Assembly (NCBI GenBank): GCA_021773815.1
Contig: JAJFJS010000051.1
Span: forward strand, 1-64,000
DNA length: 64,000 nt
Source: Gammaproteobacteria bacterium
GTDB lineage: Bacteria > Pseudomonadota > Gammaproteobacteria > Steroidobacterales > GCA-2729495
Direction: 5' to 3'
This document shows positions 54,412-63,449 of the stretch, one piece after another. A model generated the notes under the pieces. It saw nothing but the letters and a program-made list of their open reading frames with translations. It was not told where the DNA came from and searched no databases. Both the position numbers and the translations under genes were made by a program. Each line of letters starts with the position of its first letter. The stretch's first letter is position 1.

Positions 54412-56032
54412 TCGGCATCGGCGCATCGGCGTCATTCTTATCGGCTGGCTGGCCGGTTGGCTGGCCGCACCCGCGTGGCCGGATGCCGTCGTGCGGATCG
54501 ATGCGGGCGGGGTGCGCGGTGTCGTCGAGGATGGCGTGGAGATCTACCGCGGTATTCCGTATGCACAGCCGCCCGTCGGCCCGTTGCGCTGGCGGCCGCC
54601 CCGGCCGGTCGAACCGTGGGCCGGTGAGCGCGACGGATCGCGCTTCGGCCATGCCTGCCCGCAGCGGGTCGGACTCTATCCGGCTTGGGTCGATGCGCAC
54701 CTGGCGACGGTCGGCAAGGACGAAGATTGCCTGACGCTGAATGTATGGACGCCGGCCGACCGTGGCGCCGAGCGGCTGCCGGTCATGTTCTACATCCACG
54801 GCGGTAACATGCAATACGGCGCCGGATCTCTGCCCGTCCAGGACGGTCGTATTCTCGCCAGCCAGGGCGTCGTGCTGGTGACGATCAATTACCGGATCGG
54901 CTATCTGGGTCGTTTTGCGCACCCGGCGATGACGCGCGCGCAGTCGTCGGAGCCGCTCGCTAATTACGGACTCTTCGACCAGATCGCGGCCCTCGAATGG
55001 GTGCAGCGGAATATCGATCAATTTGGCGGTGATCGCGACAATGTGACGATCTTCGGCCATTCGGCCGGCGGCGTATCCGTTAATTTCCTGATGACGACGC
55101 CACAGACCCGCGGCCTGTTCCACAAAGCTATTGCCCAGGGCAGCGGCATTCTGCTGGACATGACGCAACATGCGGTCCGGCGCGGACCGCCCGGTCCCGC
55201 GTCACAGTCGCGCGAGGCGATGGGCGTCGAATTCGTCGCGCATTTCGGTATCGACGCCGCTTCCGACGATGCGTTGCTGGACGCGCTGCGCGCGTTGCCC
55301 TGGCAGCCGATCGTCGACTACCAGACCGAAAAGCAGGTGCCGTTCAATCCGGTTGTCGACGGCCGCGTGGTCGTCGACCATGTCGCCCACGTGTTCGAGC
55401 GCGGCGAGCAACATGATGTGCCTTATATCGGCGGCGCCAACAGCTGGGAGTGGAATCAGATCGACAATATTCCGCTGATCGGCAAATGGTTCCTCGGCGG
55501 CATGCTGATCGAGGGACTGTCGGACGAGGACCTGGCGCCCTTCGATGATCAGTGGACGCGCATCGGGCTGTCCCAGCGCTGGTTTGCCGAGGGGTTGTTC
55601 CTGACCTCGACGCGCTACCTCGGCAAGCAGATGGCGAATGTCCGGTCGCCGGCCTGGCTCTACCACGTCACGTACGTGCAGCAGAGCATTCGCGGCGAAG
55701 TGCCCGGCGCCGGGCACGGCGTCGAAGTGCCGTTCATCTTCGGTCATGTCGGGGCACGGCCGGAGTGGCAGCGCCCGAAACTGGCGGCCGGCCGGCCGTT
55801 GACCGACACGGACCTCGCGTGGGGTCAAACGATCCAGTCGTACTGGCTGAATTTCGCCAAAACCGGTGATCCGAACGCTGCCGGTTTGCCGGAGTGGCCC
55901 CGCTATGATCCGGCAACGGACACGGTGATGGAATTTGGTGAGTCGTTCACGCCGCGACAGGGCCTGTACCGGCAGACGCTGGACCATCTTGAATCACGCG
56001 CATTGATTTGCAGGCGGGATTTTCTGCAATAA
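54404..56032 (+). CDS. Type-B carboxylesterase family protein, exported
   Basis: A 542-residue alpha/beta hydrolase with an N-terminal hydrophobic segment (IGVILIGWLAGWLAAPAW) that is probably a signal peptide. Landmarks are RGIPYAQPPVGPLRWRPP, EDCLTLNVWTP, the oxyanion region MFYIHGGNMQYG, the nucleophile elbow FGHSAGGVS, and the late histidine in GAGHGVEVPFIF. It should hydrolyse carboxylic esters. The ATG at 54404 overlaps the end of the EF-G-like gene, so translation is coupled although the functions appear unrelated. Confidence 0.9.
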   Translation: MINRHRRIGVILIGWLAGWLAAPAWPDAVVRIDAGGVRGVVEDGVEIYRGIPYAQPPVGPLRWRPPRPVEPWAGERDGSRFGHACPQRVGLYPAWVDAHLATVGKDEDCLTLNVWTPADRGAERLPVMFYIHGGNMQYGAGSLPVQDGRILASQGVVLVTINYRIGYLGRFAHPAMTRAQSSEPLANYGLFDQIAALEWVQRNIDQFGGDRDNVTIFGHSAGGVSVNFLMTTPQTRGLFHKAIAQGSGILLDMTQHAVRRGPPGPASQSREAMGVEFVAHFGIDAASDDALLDALRALPWQPIVDYQTEKQVPFNPVVDGRVVVDHVAHVFERGEQHDVPYIGGANSWEWNQIDNIPLIGKWFLGGMLIEGLSDEDLAPFDDQWTRIGLSQRWFAEGLFLTSTRYLGKQMANVRSPAWLYHVTYVQQSIRGEVPGAGHGVEVPFIFGHVGARPEWQRPKLAAGRPLTDTDLAWGQTIQSYWLNFAKTGDPNAAGLPEWPRYDPATDTVMEFGESFTPRQGLYRQTLDHLESRALICRRDFLQ

Positions 56033-56081
56033 TGGCTTTCGGTCTGGATCCGTCGCGATCATGCGTATCGATTGAGAATTC

Positions 56082-56945
56082 ATGTATTTGAAAGTACCCA
56101 GCCATCCCGATCTCAAACGGATAGTCGTCATCAACCCGAAGGGCGGTTCGGGGAAATCGACGCTCGCAACGAACGTGGCCGGGTTCCTGTCGTCGTCGGG
56201 CCATCCGGCCGCGCTGATGGATTTCGACCCGCAGGGTTCGGCGTTACGGTGGCTGCAAAACCGTCCGGACGAGAAGCCGGAAGTGTTTGGTATCGACGCC
56301 TGCGAGCGTGACACGACGATGACTCGCAGTTTCCGGATGCAGGTGCCGCGGCATATTCGCCATCTGGTCATCGATACGCCGGCCGCGCTGGCAGCGCCGG
56401 ATATGGCCTGGTTCACGCGCGGCGCTCACGCGATACTCGTGCCGGTGCTGCCGTCCGATATCGATATCCATGCCGCAGCCCGGCTGATTTCCGACCTGCT
56501 CGTCGTCGCCAAGGTAAGTCGGCGCATGGGACGGCTGGGTGTCGTCGCCAATCGTGTGCGTGAGAACACGGTCGGGTACAGAAAACTGATGCGGTTTCTC
56601 GGCCGTTTGCAGATAGCGGTTATCGGTGAACTGCGAGACAGCCAGAATTACGTACATGCGGCCGATCAGGGCCTGAGTATTCACGAGATGCAGCCGTCGC
56701 GCGTGCGCAAGGATCTCGATACCTGGGCCCCGATTACCGACTGGCTCGGCGGTCGACTCGACCTGGCGCTGACGCCGCGCGACCTGCTGGATCCCGGGCC
56801 TGCGGCCCGTGAGGGGAGTGCTGTGCCGTCGCCCGAAAGCGGTGCGGTCAGTTATCGTGGATCTGCTGGAAGATCTCCTGCAGCGCGCCTGACCCCGGGT
56901 TGCGAGTCATCATTGCCCGACAGAGCCCGCGACCCGGCAGAATAA
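56082..56945 (+). CDS. Orphan ParA/MinD-like ATPase
   Basis: A 287-residue protein. The deviant Walker A motif is NPKGGSGKSTLATN, the Walker A' region is MDFDPQGSALRWL, and HLVIDTPAAL is the Walker B equivalent. Such ATPases position chromosomes, plasmids or protein complexes. There is no parB or other partner next to it, so the cargo is unknown. The last 35-40 residues are low-complexity and lie over the end of the VOC gene on the other strand (98-bp overlap), which may be a natural extension. The start is the ATG at 56082. Confidence 0.85.
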   Translation: MYLKVPSHPDLKRIVVINPKGGSGKSTLATNVAGFLSSSGHPAALMDFDPQGSALRWLQNRPDEKPEVFGIDACERDTTMTRSFRMQVPRHIRHLVIDTPAALAAPDMAWFTRGAHAILVPVLPSDIDIHAAARLISDLLVVAKVSRRMGRLGVVANRVRENTVGYRKLMRFLGRLQIAVIGELRDSQNYVHAADQGLSIHEMQPSRVRKDLDTWAPITDWLGGRLDLALTPRDLLDPGPAAREGSAVPSPESGAVSYRGSAGRSPAARLTPGCESSLPDRARDPAE

Positions 56946-57852
56946 GTTCCTCCGGACCCGCAATGATCTTGACGTCAAGCCTGATGCACGCGTTGGCGCT
57001 CTGATTCAGGTCGTTAACCTGGAAAGACTGCGCCAGGTAGCCGATGTTCGGCGCCTGCGCATCGGGGACCAGGCTTGGGAGTTCATAATTTACCGGGCTC
57101 GACAGCGCGACCTTGCCAAACTCGTGGCCGCCCTGCGTGACGACGCTGCGCGTCACCGCATCTTCGGGCAGGCCGAGCGACCGGTTTGTCTCGCCTTCTT
57201 TGCGCAGGTTGTCCGTGAACAGCGTCTGGCGCGCCGGGCCGTAGTAGAAAGCCAGCGCTTTATTCATGTCCTGCACGCCGTGCGCCGTTGTCGCAACGGC
57301 CGTGAAACCGGTGCGGGTGTGCCCGTAGTCGGCGAGGAACGCGAGCAATTTGCCGCTGGTCGTTCCCGGATCTTCGGTAATGAACTGAATCAGGTTGATG
57401 ACGATGCCGTCGGGCCCGTCGAACGCGACCTCCTGTGCTGCGCCGATGTCCGGGCCGAAATCGTGACGGACCGGTTCACTCCAGAATTCAAAGCCCTGTG
57501 CCTTGAGTTGCTCGTAATGGGCAAAAATGTCGCTGGTGTAGACGCTCAGGTCGAACAGCCCGGTCGCCCGGCGAATTTTCGACGGGCGAATCGTTTTTCG
57601 CTCGGCCGCATCGAACGCCATGATCTGGATCCTCCCGACCGGATCGGCGCCGTGGCCCAGTAACGCACACTCGGCCGAAGATCCGGCCGGCAGGTCCCAG
57701 TGACGTTCGAACTCAGGTCCCTGCCACGTCATCGACTCAATGCAGTCGAGGCCCAGTGTGCCCGAGTAAAACTGCAGCGATCGTTCGAGGTTCTCGACGC
57801 CGAGCACGACGACGCTGACCGGAGCGCTGTCCGGAACCGAATAATTTTCCAT
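56848..57852 (-). CDS. Two-domain VOC (glyoxalase/dioxygenase-fold) protein
   Basis: A 334-residue protein with two vicinal-oxygen-chelate domains (about 8-150 and 170-330). The first begins VSVVVLGVENLERSLQFYSGTLGLD; the second begins with FTAVATTAHGVQDMNKALAFYYGP. A metal-binding pattern is not obvious in every position. Such proteins include ring-cleaving dioxygenases, glyoxalases and resistance proteins; the substrate here is unknown. The gene converges on and overlaps the ParA gene by 98 bp. Confidence 0.82.
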   Translation of the reverse strand: MENYSVPDSAPVSVVVLGVENLERSLQFYSGTLGLDCIESMTWQGPEFERHWDLPAGSSAECALLGHGADPVGRIQIMAFDAAERKTIRPSKIRRATGLFDLSVYTSDIFAHYEQLKAQGFEFWSEPVRHDFGPDIGAAQEVAFDGPDGIVINLIQFITEDPGTTSGKLLAFLADYGHTRTGFTAVATTAHGVQDMNKALAFYYGPARQTLFTDNLRKEGETNRSLGLPEDAVTRSVVTQGGHEFGKVALSSPVNYELPSLVPDAQAPNIGYLAQSFQVNDLNQSANACIRLDVKIIAGPEELILPGRGLCRAMMTRNPGSGALQEIFQQIHDN

Positions 57853-57951
57853 TGCGGGAGCCTGGAGGTTGTTGGGGGACGAATCGGATCAGGACGGGGA
57901 TGATACCGGACGGGTCGGCAGCGGCCCAGTCCGTGACGGACAGGATACCTG

Positions 57952-58929
57952 TCAGGCCGGCTGACAGAGATCGGTTTGTTGGTCGAGTCCCCGTGCCTGC
58001 TGGATCCAGGCGTCCCGTTCGGCAAGCGTCGGCGCGATGGCGAGTTTTTGTGCGATCTCGGCCAGGTCCTCGGGCGTCATCTCGGCCAGTTGCCGATAGC
58101 GGCGGATACCGTGACGGTGCAGCCGGCGCTCGAGCGCCGGACCGATGCCGCGAATGGCCTTTAGATCGTCGGCCGGTTCGTCGGCCTTGGCAGCCGCCTC
58201 GACATCGGCGTTGTGGCAGAATTTCCGAATGACTTCTTTTTGCTGCTTGAGCTTTCGGGTCAGCGGCGACACGCGTTGTTTCCAGCTGTCGAGTTTGGCC
58301 TGTAATCGCCGGGCCTGATCGGTGCTGTCCACCAACCGGAGTTCCAGATCGTGGATGCGGCGGTTGCGGGTAGCGAGCGTCTCGCGCAACTCGCCCATGT
58401 CGGCGCGCATCCGCGCGATCTCATCCTCCGTGTCGGCCGGCGGTGCCGCCGCCGACGCAGAATGATCCGTCTCCATGCGCCGGATCCGGGCGACCAGTTC
58501 GTCTCTTTCGATGCGCAGCATGCCGAGCTTTTTCTCTATGGCCGCGCTGTTGGACTCGCCTGCATCGAGTTCGGCGATGCGCCGGTCCCGTTCCGCGATC
58601 GATTGCTCCAGATTCTTTGTCTGTAGCTCGAATTGCTCGATCTGCGCCCGTGCTTCGGTCAGGGACTTGCCGCGTTCCTCATTCTTGCTCTCGATGCTCG
58701 CCAGTTTTTCGCGAATCTGGCTGCGGGTTTCTTCGTGCAGGTGAATGACGTTATTCAATGCGACCAGGCGCTTGCGATACTGGTTGCGCTGAGCCTGCAG
58801 CAGGGCGTGGGTCTTGTTGCGCCCGCCGGCTTGCGGTGGCCCGTGTGCCGTGAAATAGGCTTTGCTCAGGACGCCGCCGCTGACGAACGCGACGGCGAAG
58901 CACACGAGAGCGATGACCAGAGTAGACAT
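57952..58929 (-). CDS. Membrane-anchored coiled-coil protein with C-terminal helix-hairpin-helix domain
   Basis: A 325-residue protein. One membrane helix (3-25, STLVIALVCFAVAFVSGGVL) is followed by a long charged coiled coil (about 40-235) with heptad-like Glu/Lys/Leu patterns. The C-terminus (about 255-320) is a helix-hairpin-helix unit with LKAIRGIGPALERRLHRHGI, of the kind found in flap-endonuclease-like and DNA-binding proteins. No nuclease residues are evident. It may tether DNA or protein complexes to the membrane. The ATG at 58929 leaves a proper membrane anchor. Confidence 0.75.
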   Translation of the reverse strand: MSTLVIALVCFAVAFVSGGVLSKAYFTAHGPPQAGGRNKTHALLQAQRNQYRKRLVALNNVIHLHEETRSQIREKLASIESKNEERGKSLTEARAQIEQFELQTKNLEQSIAERDRRIAELDAGESNSAAIEKKLGMLRIERDELVARIRRMETDHSASAAAPPADTEDEIARMRADMGELRETLATRNRRIHDLELRLVDSTDQARRLQAKLDSWKQRVSPLTRKLKQQKEVIRKFCHNADVEAAAKADEPADDLKAIRGIGPALERRLHRHGIRRYRQLAEMTPEDLAEIAQKLAIAPTLAERDAWIQQARGLDQQTDLCQPA

Positions 58930-58998
58930 AATCCGGATACGGTTGCCGATGGGAACCAATAACGTAATGGGTCACGGCCCGCCGGGATATGCACTGCT

Positions 58999-60207
58999 TC
59001 ACGCTTCGGCAGATCGGCTCCGGGCATCGCCGTTGGACGGGTTGACCTGTTGGGGGGTCGGAAAGGCCCGGATAATCGGACTATTGGCGCCCGCGGTCAC
59101 GACCCGGAAGGTCTTGATCGGGCGTCCGCCGGCGTCATTGGTCAGCAATACGTCGGGTTCGCGCGGTCGGCCGCTGTTTTGCCAGCAGACCAGCCCGGTC
59201 GAGCCGTCATCCAGTTGTACCCGGGTGCCGGTCGGGTAAGCCCCGAGACCGTCGATAAATTCGTCGACCAGCGCCGAATCGAACTTGGTTCGCCGCAGGG
59301 CGCTCAGGAATCGCAGCGCCGCATAGCCGGAACGGGCCGTCGCGTAATGCCGGTTCAGGGTCAGGGCATCGAAGGTATCTGCGATACCGGCGATGCGCGC
59401 ATACAACGGAATGTCGGTGCCGCCGATCTGATTCGGGTAGCCGCTGCCGTCGAGCCGTTCGTGATGCGCGGCGATCATCGAGAACACACGGTCGAGGCTG
59501 TCGGTACCGAAATGCAGCAGTGACAGGCTCTCGCGGACGTGACGATTCGTGAACCACTTTTCTTCCTTGCTCAGGCGATGCGGTTTGGCAAGTATCGTGA
59601 TCGGCACGGCGACCTTGCCGATATCCAGCAGCATCCCGCCGAGCGCCAGATTCATCAGTTCGTGTCGTTCGAGGCCGAGGTGCCGACCGAATGTGATGCA
59701 CAGTACGGCTGTGCCCAGCGAACGGCGGCTCAGGAATCCCTGCATCGGTTCGGTGGCGATCAGCCATTGCATGGCGTCGATATTGTGCAGCGAATTGTCG
59801 AGAAAGACCGCCAGGTCCCGATAGATGATATCGATGTCGATTCGTCCGTGGCGGCGGGCATCGTGAATCGTATGTGTCACGAGGGTGCTGGCGCGGCGCA
59901 GAGTTGCGCGCGCGTCGTTGATCGCGTGCAATGCACTGTCCTGGTTGCGTGGCGGGCCGGTGATGAGGTCGGTTGGCGGCGACGCATGGAGCAGTTGGTC
60001 GCGTACGGCCGGATCGCTGTGTTCCGGGTCGACATAGACATAGTCACAGCAGCGGCGCAGGTCGTCGAGCTGCGCCTGTGTCGCAATCAGGAAGCCGCGG
60101 CTCGTAAACGGCGTGTGTAGCCACGAGCGGTCCAGCTCGGCGACATACATGCCGATTTCGAGGCCGTTACACTTGACCAAAACAAGTTGATCGGTGGTTG
60201 GCGGCAT
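58999..60207 (-). CDS. DUF3391 HD-GYP-domain protein, partly degenerate (second copy)
   Basis: A 402-residue paralogue of the protein at 44516. DUF3391 reads GLEIGMYVAELDRSWLHTPF. The HD-GYP domain keeps HHERLDGSGYP, but the HD motif is MLLDIGK with leucine for histidine, the same change as in the other copy. It is next to the coiled-coil/HhH gene on the same strand (69-bp gap). The predicted role is c-di-GMP binding or hydrolysis, with activity uncertain. The start is the ATG at 60207. Confidence 0.85.
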   Translation of the reverse strand: MPPTTDQLVLVKCNGLEIGMYVAELDRSWLHTPFTSRGFLIATQAQLDDLRRCCDYVYVDPEHSDPAVRDQLLHASPPTDLITGPPRNQDSALHAINDARATLRRASTLVTHTIHDARRHGRIDIDIIYRDLAVFLDNSLHNIDAMQWLIATEPMQGFLSRRSLGTAVLCITFGRHLGLERHELMNLALGGMLLDIGKVAVPITILAKPHRLSKEEKWFTNRHVRESLSLLHFGTDSLDRVFSMIAAHHERLDGSGYPNQIGGTDIPLYARIAGIADTFDALTLNRHYATARSGYAALRFLSALRRTKFDSALVDEFIDGLGAYPTGTRVQLDDGSTGLVCWQNSGRPREPDVLLTNDAGGRPIKTFRVVTAGANSPIIRAFPTPQQVNPSNGDARSRSAEA

Positions 60208-60427
60208 AAGCGATCCAGGTCCCGTAGGCGAATCGACTCATTACTATAACGCCGAAGCGCGCCGCCCGCCGTGAATTGCCGCACAGGACCTCGGCGCTGA
60301 CCTGCATCGACCGGCGCGCGGGCGTTTAGGCAGACCGGCCGGGCGTCGACGCGGAACGGGCACGAGCCGACCGGACTTGCCATAAGTCCTTTTCACCGGT
60401 TGCGGGGCGCACGACCCCGGTTCGCGG

Positions 60428-60862
60428 TTACAAATCGTCGGGTTCGGTCGCCTCGATCTGTTCGAGCAGATCGATAGCCACGCCGACGTAGTCGCTGTCG
60501 GTGATGATGCCCGTGAGCCTGCTGTCGGTCACGACCGGCAGACAGCCGTACTGGTGTTTCTGTAGAAACAGCGCGGCCTCGCGCAGACTGGCGCGCCCGT
60601 CGACGGTCATGACCGGCTGGGTCATGAACTCCTCGACTTTGACATCGGCCGGATCCCGCATGATGCTGTCGGCGTGCAGGCTGGAGTCGGAGGCGGCCAG
60701 CACGTCCCGGTGCGAAACCAGTCCGACGACTTTGCCGGCCTGGTCGATGATCGGCACGTGATGGATGCCGTTGGCCGTCATCAGTGTCATCGCGTCCGCG
60801 AGGCTGTTGTCCGGATTCAGCGTCCTGACGCCGACGGACATGATTTCTTGTACGGTGATCAC
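60428..60862 (-). CDS. CBS-pair protein
   Basis: A 144-residue protein of two CBS domains (about 5-60 and 75-130) in a Bateman module, which usually binds adenine nucleotides. IHHVPIIDQAGKVVGLVSHRDVL and YGCLPVVTDSRLTGIITDSDYV are typical. The start is the GTG at 60862, with AAGGAG 7 bp upstream; an in-frame extension to 60985 has no support. The 220 bp before its end (60208-60427) hold nothing I can identify. Confidence 0.88.
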   Translation of the reverse strand: MITVQEIMSVGVRTLNPDNSLADAMTLMTANGIHHVPIIDQAGKVVGLVSHRDVLAASDSSLHADSIMRDPADVKVEEFMTQPVMTVDGRASLREAALFLQKHQYGCLPVVTDSRLTGIITDSDYVGVAIDLLEQIEATEPDDL

Positions 60863-61041
60863 GGTCCTGCTCCTTGTGCCGGCCTGCGTGACGGGAATCC
60901 ACGACCCCGTTTCCCGAACCGGTATCCGTATTACAAATCCCGCCCGTCCCGCGATGAATGCGTGAAATCCGAAATTGACCCCCACCAGCCGATTGCGCAG
61001 ACTAGGGGCAACCGCCTAATCGGGCCGGAGGCCGTTTCCCC

Positions 61042-61311
61042 ATGGACAACAAACATCTGCAACGTCTCGTTGATCGACTGCACCGGGAACTGGCGTCGGC
61101 CGAGTCGGTCGACGATGACGCGCGGGCATCGCTGCAGAGACTGGTTCGCGATGTCGAGAAACTGGCGGGCGAGGATGATTCGCGATCGGTCGAGCCCGAG
61201 TCGACGGCCGACCAGTTAAACCGGGCGGCACTGCGTTTTGAATCCGAGCATCCGAAATTGTCGATGGCGCTCGGCGAGGTTATCGACGCGCTCGGCAAGC
61301 TCGGGATCTGA
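61042..61311 (+). CDS. DUF4404 family small protein
   Basis: An 89-residue, acidic, helical protein (MDNKHLQRLVDRLHRELAS..., ending EVIDALGKLGI). It matches the size and amphipathic pattern of DUF4404 proteins of gammaproteobacteria, whose function is unknown. A GGAGG-type site is 17 bp upstream. It is monocistronic, between two minus-strand genes. Confidence 0.8.
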   Translation: MDNKHLQRLVDRLHRELASAESVDDDARASLQRLVRDVEKLAGEDDSRSVEPESTADQLNRAALRFESEHPKLSMALGEVIDALGKLGI

Positions 61312-61372
61312 TCGCCCCGCGCAAGTTTCCGGTCAGGGCCAAAATCTGCCCATAGTTATTGGTTCGGCGCGA

Positions 61373-62278
61373 TCAGTCCGCGGCGAACGTCACCAGTCGC
61401 CGGGCCAGTTCCAGTGGCTGGTCTTCGACGATGTAAAAGCCTGCGTCGGCCAGCAGCGCATGCGGTTGGCCGACGGTGCCGGGGATGTGTCCCAGCAGTT
61501 TCTCCGGGCCCATCGCGGTGCCGGCGAAAGCGGCGCTGAACAGCGTCAGCACGGGTTTTTTCCAGACCGCAAGCAGGGCCCAGGCCGCGACGTTTTCGGG
61601 CACTGACGGCATGTCCGGTGAAATCGGCAGAATCATCGGGAACCGGCGCGGTCCGGTCTTGTAGGTTTCGTCGACATAGGGCGCATCGAAGGCCGCGATG
61701 GTCTCCGGGCTCAGTTTCCGGTGGGTCCCGTCATCGACCATCTCGCCCTGTGGAAAGCGGGGCATGGCGAACTGTTCGGCCCGCCAGTTGATGAACCATT
61801 CGCGCCCGGGAGCATCACCCGTCGGCAACAGTGTGTTGCTGAGTGCGATCCGGCTGAACAGATCGGGATGTTCAGCGGCGATCCGCAGGCCGAAGTAGCC
61901 GCCCCAATCGAACAGGTATGCCGTGATGCGGTCGAACTTCATCGTGCGGAAGAACGTCGTGAGCCAGCGGACGTGCTTTTCGAAGGTGTAATCGTCGGTG
62001 CCGGGCAGCTTGTCGGAGCGGCCGAAGCCGATGAAGTCGGGGGCGATGACCCGGTGGCCGGCGGCGACGAGCACCGGGATCATGTCGCGAAAGATATACG
62101 ACCAGCAACCCTGTCCGTGCAGCAGCAGGATGGTGCTGCCATCGCGCGGTCCCTCGTCGAGGTAATGCATGCGCAGGGTGCCAAAGTCGTTGTCGGGCAA
62201 TTCGGCGTAATGCGGACTGAAATCATAGCCGGGCAGATCCGCGAAACATTCGTCGGGTGTGCGCAAGATGCCGTTCAT
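61373..62278 (-). CDS. Haloalkane dehalogenase-like alpha/beta hydrolase lacking the catalytic histidine
   Basis: A 301-residue protein. The nucleophile elbow is LFDWGGYFG (Asp124, as in haloalkane dehalogenases), LLLHGQGCWSYIFRDMIP gives the oxyanion loop, and GQPHALL is typical of the DhmA-like group. The segment that should carry the catalytic histidine (GHF...ED in relatives) reads AGFYIVED, with Phe281 at the histidine position. Without the histidine, hydrolysis of the ester intermediate should fail. It may be an inactive or repurposed member. The 51-bp gap to the upstream cytochrome gene does not tell its role. Confidence 0.8.
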   Translation of the reverse strand: MNGILRTPDECFADLPGYDFSPHYAELPDNDFGTLRMHYLDEGPRDGSTILLLHGQGCWSYIFRDMIPVLVAAGHRVIAPDFIGFGRSDKLPGTDDYTFEKHVRWLTTFFRTMKFDRITAYLFDWGGYFGLRIAAEHPDLFSRIALSNTLLPTGDAPGREWFINWRAEQFAMPRFPQGEMVDDGTHRKLSPETIAAFDAPYVDETYKTGPRRFPMILPISPDMPSVPENVAAWALLAVWKKPVLTLFSAAFAGTAMGPEKLLGHIPGTVGQPHALLADAGFYIVEDQPLELARRLVTFAAD

Positions 62279-62329
62279 CGTCGATACTCCTCTGTCCGCG
62301 CGACGATCGGTTGCGCGGGGAATGCGTGG

Positions 62330-63289
62330 TCAGGAACCGCTATTGTCGCCCGCAGGCGCGGCGGGCAGTGAGCGAAGATAGGTGGCAATCGCATGTCGGT
62401 CAGCGGCCGAAAGATGGCTGGTATTGTCGTCGATGACCGACGACATGGCGCCGCCGGTAAAGTCCCCGTCGGGGAGCATGCCGAGTTCGAGAAAGAATTC
62501 TATTTCATCGGCAGACCAGCGGCCGATACCGGTGTCCCGGTTCGCCGTGATGTCCGGCACCTTCTTGCCGTCCGGCCCGGCCGGGTTGCCCGCCAGTTCG
62601 CGGGCGGAATCCGTTACGCCCAGCACGTTGCGCGGCGTATGACATTCGCCGCAGTGGCCGAGATGGTGGACGAGATAGGCGCCGCGATTCCACGGCGCGG
62701 CGCGTGATGCGTCGGGCATGAAGCGTTCGGCCGTAAAGAACAGCAGTTTCCAGGCGCCGGCTGCCAGCCGCGATGACAGGTACCACGGCAATTCGTGTGC
62801 CCGGTTGCGTTGACGTATCGGCGGGAGACTGAACAGGTAGGCCTTGATCGCCATGACGTCGTCGATCGTCAGCCCCGCATAGGCGGTGTACGGGAATACC
62901 GGGTAGTAATGGGCGCCGTCCGGCCTTGAGCCCTCGTGCATGGCGCGCAGAAAGTCTTCATCCGACCAGGTACCGATGCCGGTCTCCGCGTCGGGTGTGA
63001 TGTTCGGTGCATAGAATGTGCCGAACGCGGTAACGAGCGCATCACCGCCGGCCAGCGGCCCGCCGCCCTCGTCGTCGGCCGTGTGGCAACTGATGCAACC
63101 GCCGGCATGGACCAGGTAACCGCCGCGTTCGATGTCCGTCGCCCCGGCGTAAACCTGACTAAAGACGAGCAGCAGACCGGCGGTGGCGACGGTCCCGAGT
63201 AACCTGCGTGCCGTTAGCCCGTTAATCCGACCGTCCGGCCGACAGCGGGTCGGCAGATGACGGAACGGGGGGCAGGGCAAAACGGGCAT
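62330..63289 (-). CDS. Diheme cytochrome c, exported
   Basis: A 319-residue protein. A hydrophobic signal segment lies at about residues 28-49, after a long N-terminal stretch. Two heme motifs are present, CISCH (near 64) and CGECH (near 212), each followed by a sixth-ligand methionine region. Two cytochrome c domains in tandem resemble the electron-accepting subunits of alcohol or aldehyde dehydrogenases and gluconate-type enzymes. It should carry electrons in the periplasm. The N-terminus is uncertain because the ATG at 63289 has no clear ribosome site. Confidence 0.85.
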   Translation of the reverse strand: MPVLPCPPFRHLPTRCRPDGRINGLTARRLLGTVATAGLLLVFSQVYAGATDIERGGYLVHAGGCISCHTADDEGGGPLAGGDALVTAFGTFYAPNITPDAETGIGTWSDEDFLRAMHEGSRPDGAHYYPVFPYTAYAGLTIDDVMAIKAYLFSLPPIRQRNRAHELPWYLSSRLAAGAWKLLFFTAERFMPDASRAAPWNRGAYLVHHLGHCGECHTPRNVLGVTDSARELAGNPAGPDGKKVPDITANRDTGIGRWSADEIEFFLELGMLPDGDFTGGAMSSVIDDNTSHLSAADRHAIATYLRSLPAAPAGDNSGS

Positions 63290-63449
63290 AGGCTGGTTTC
63301 ACAGACTGACACCGTGTTCCCGCAGTCGGCCGATCCCGGCCCCGGCTTGCTCTTCACGCAACCAGTGGTGCGCCACCGGCTTCGCTCCGGAGCGGTGCCG
63401 GGACGGCTGCGTCACCGCCGGCTCTCGGGATGTTGGTGAGACTGCCGGG

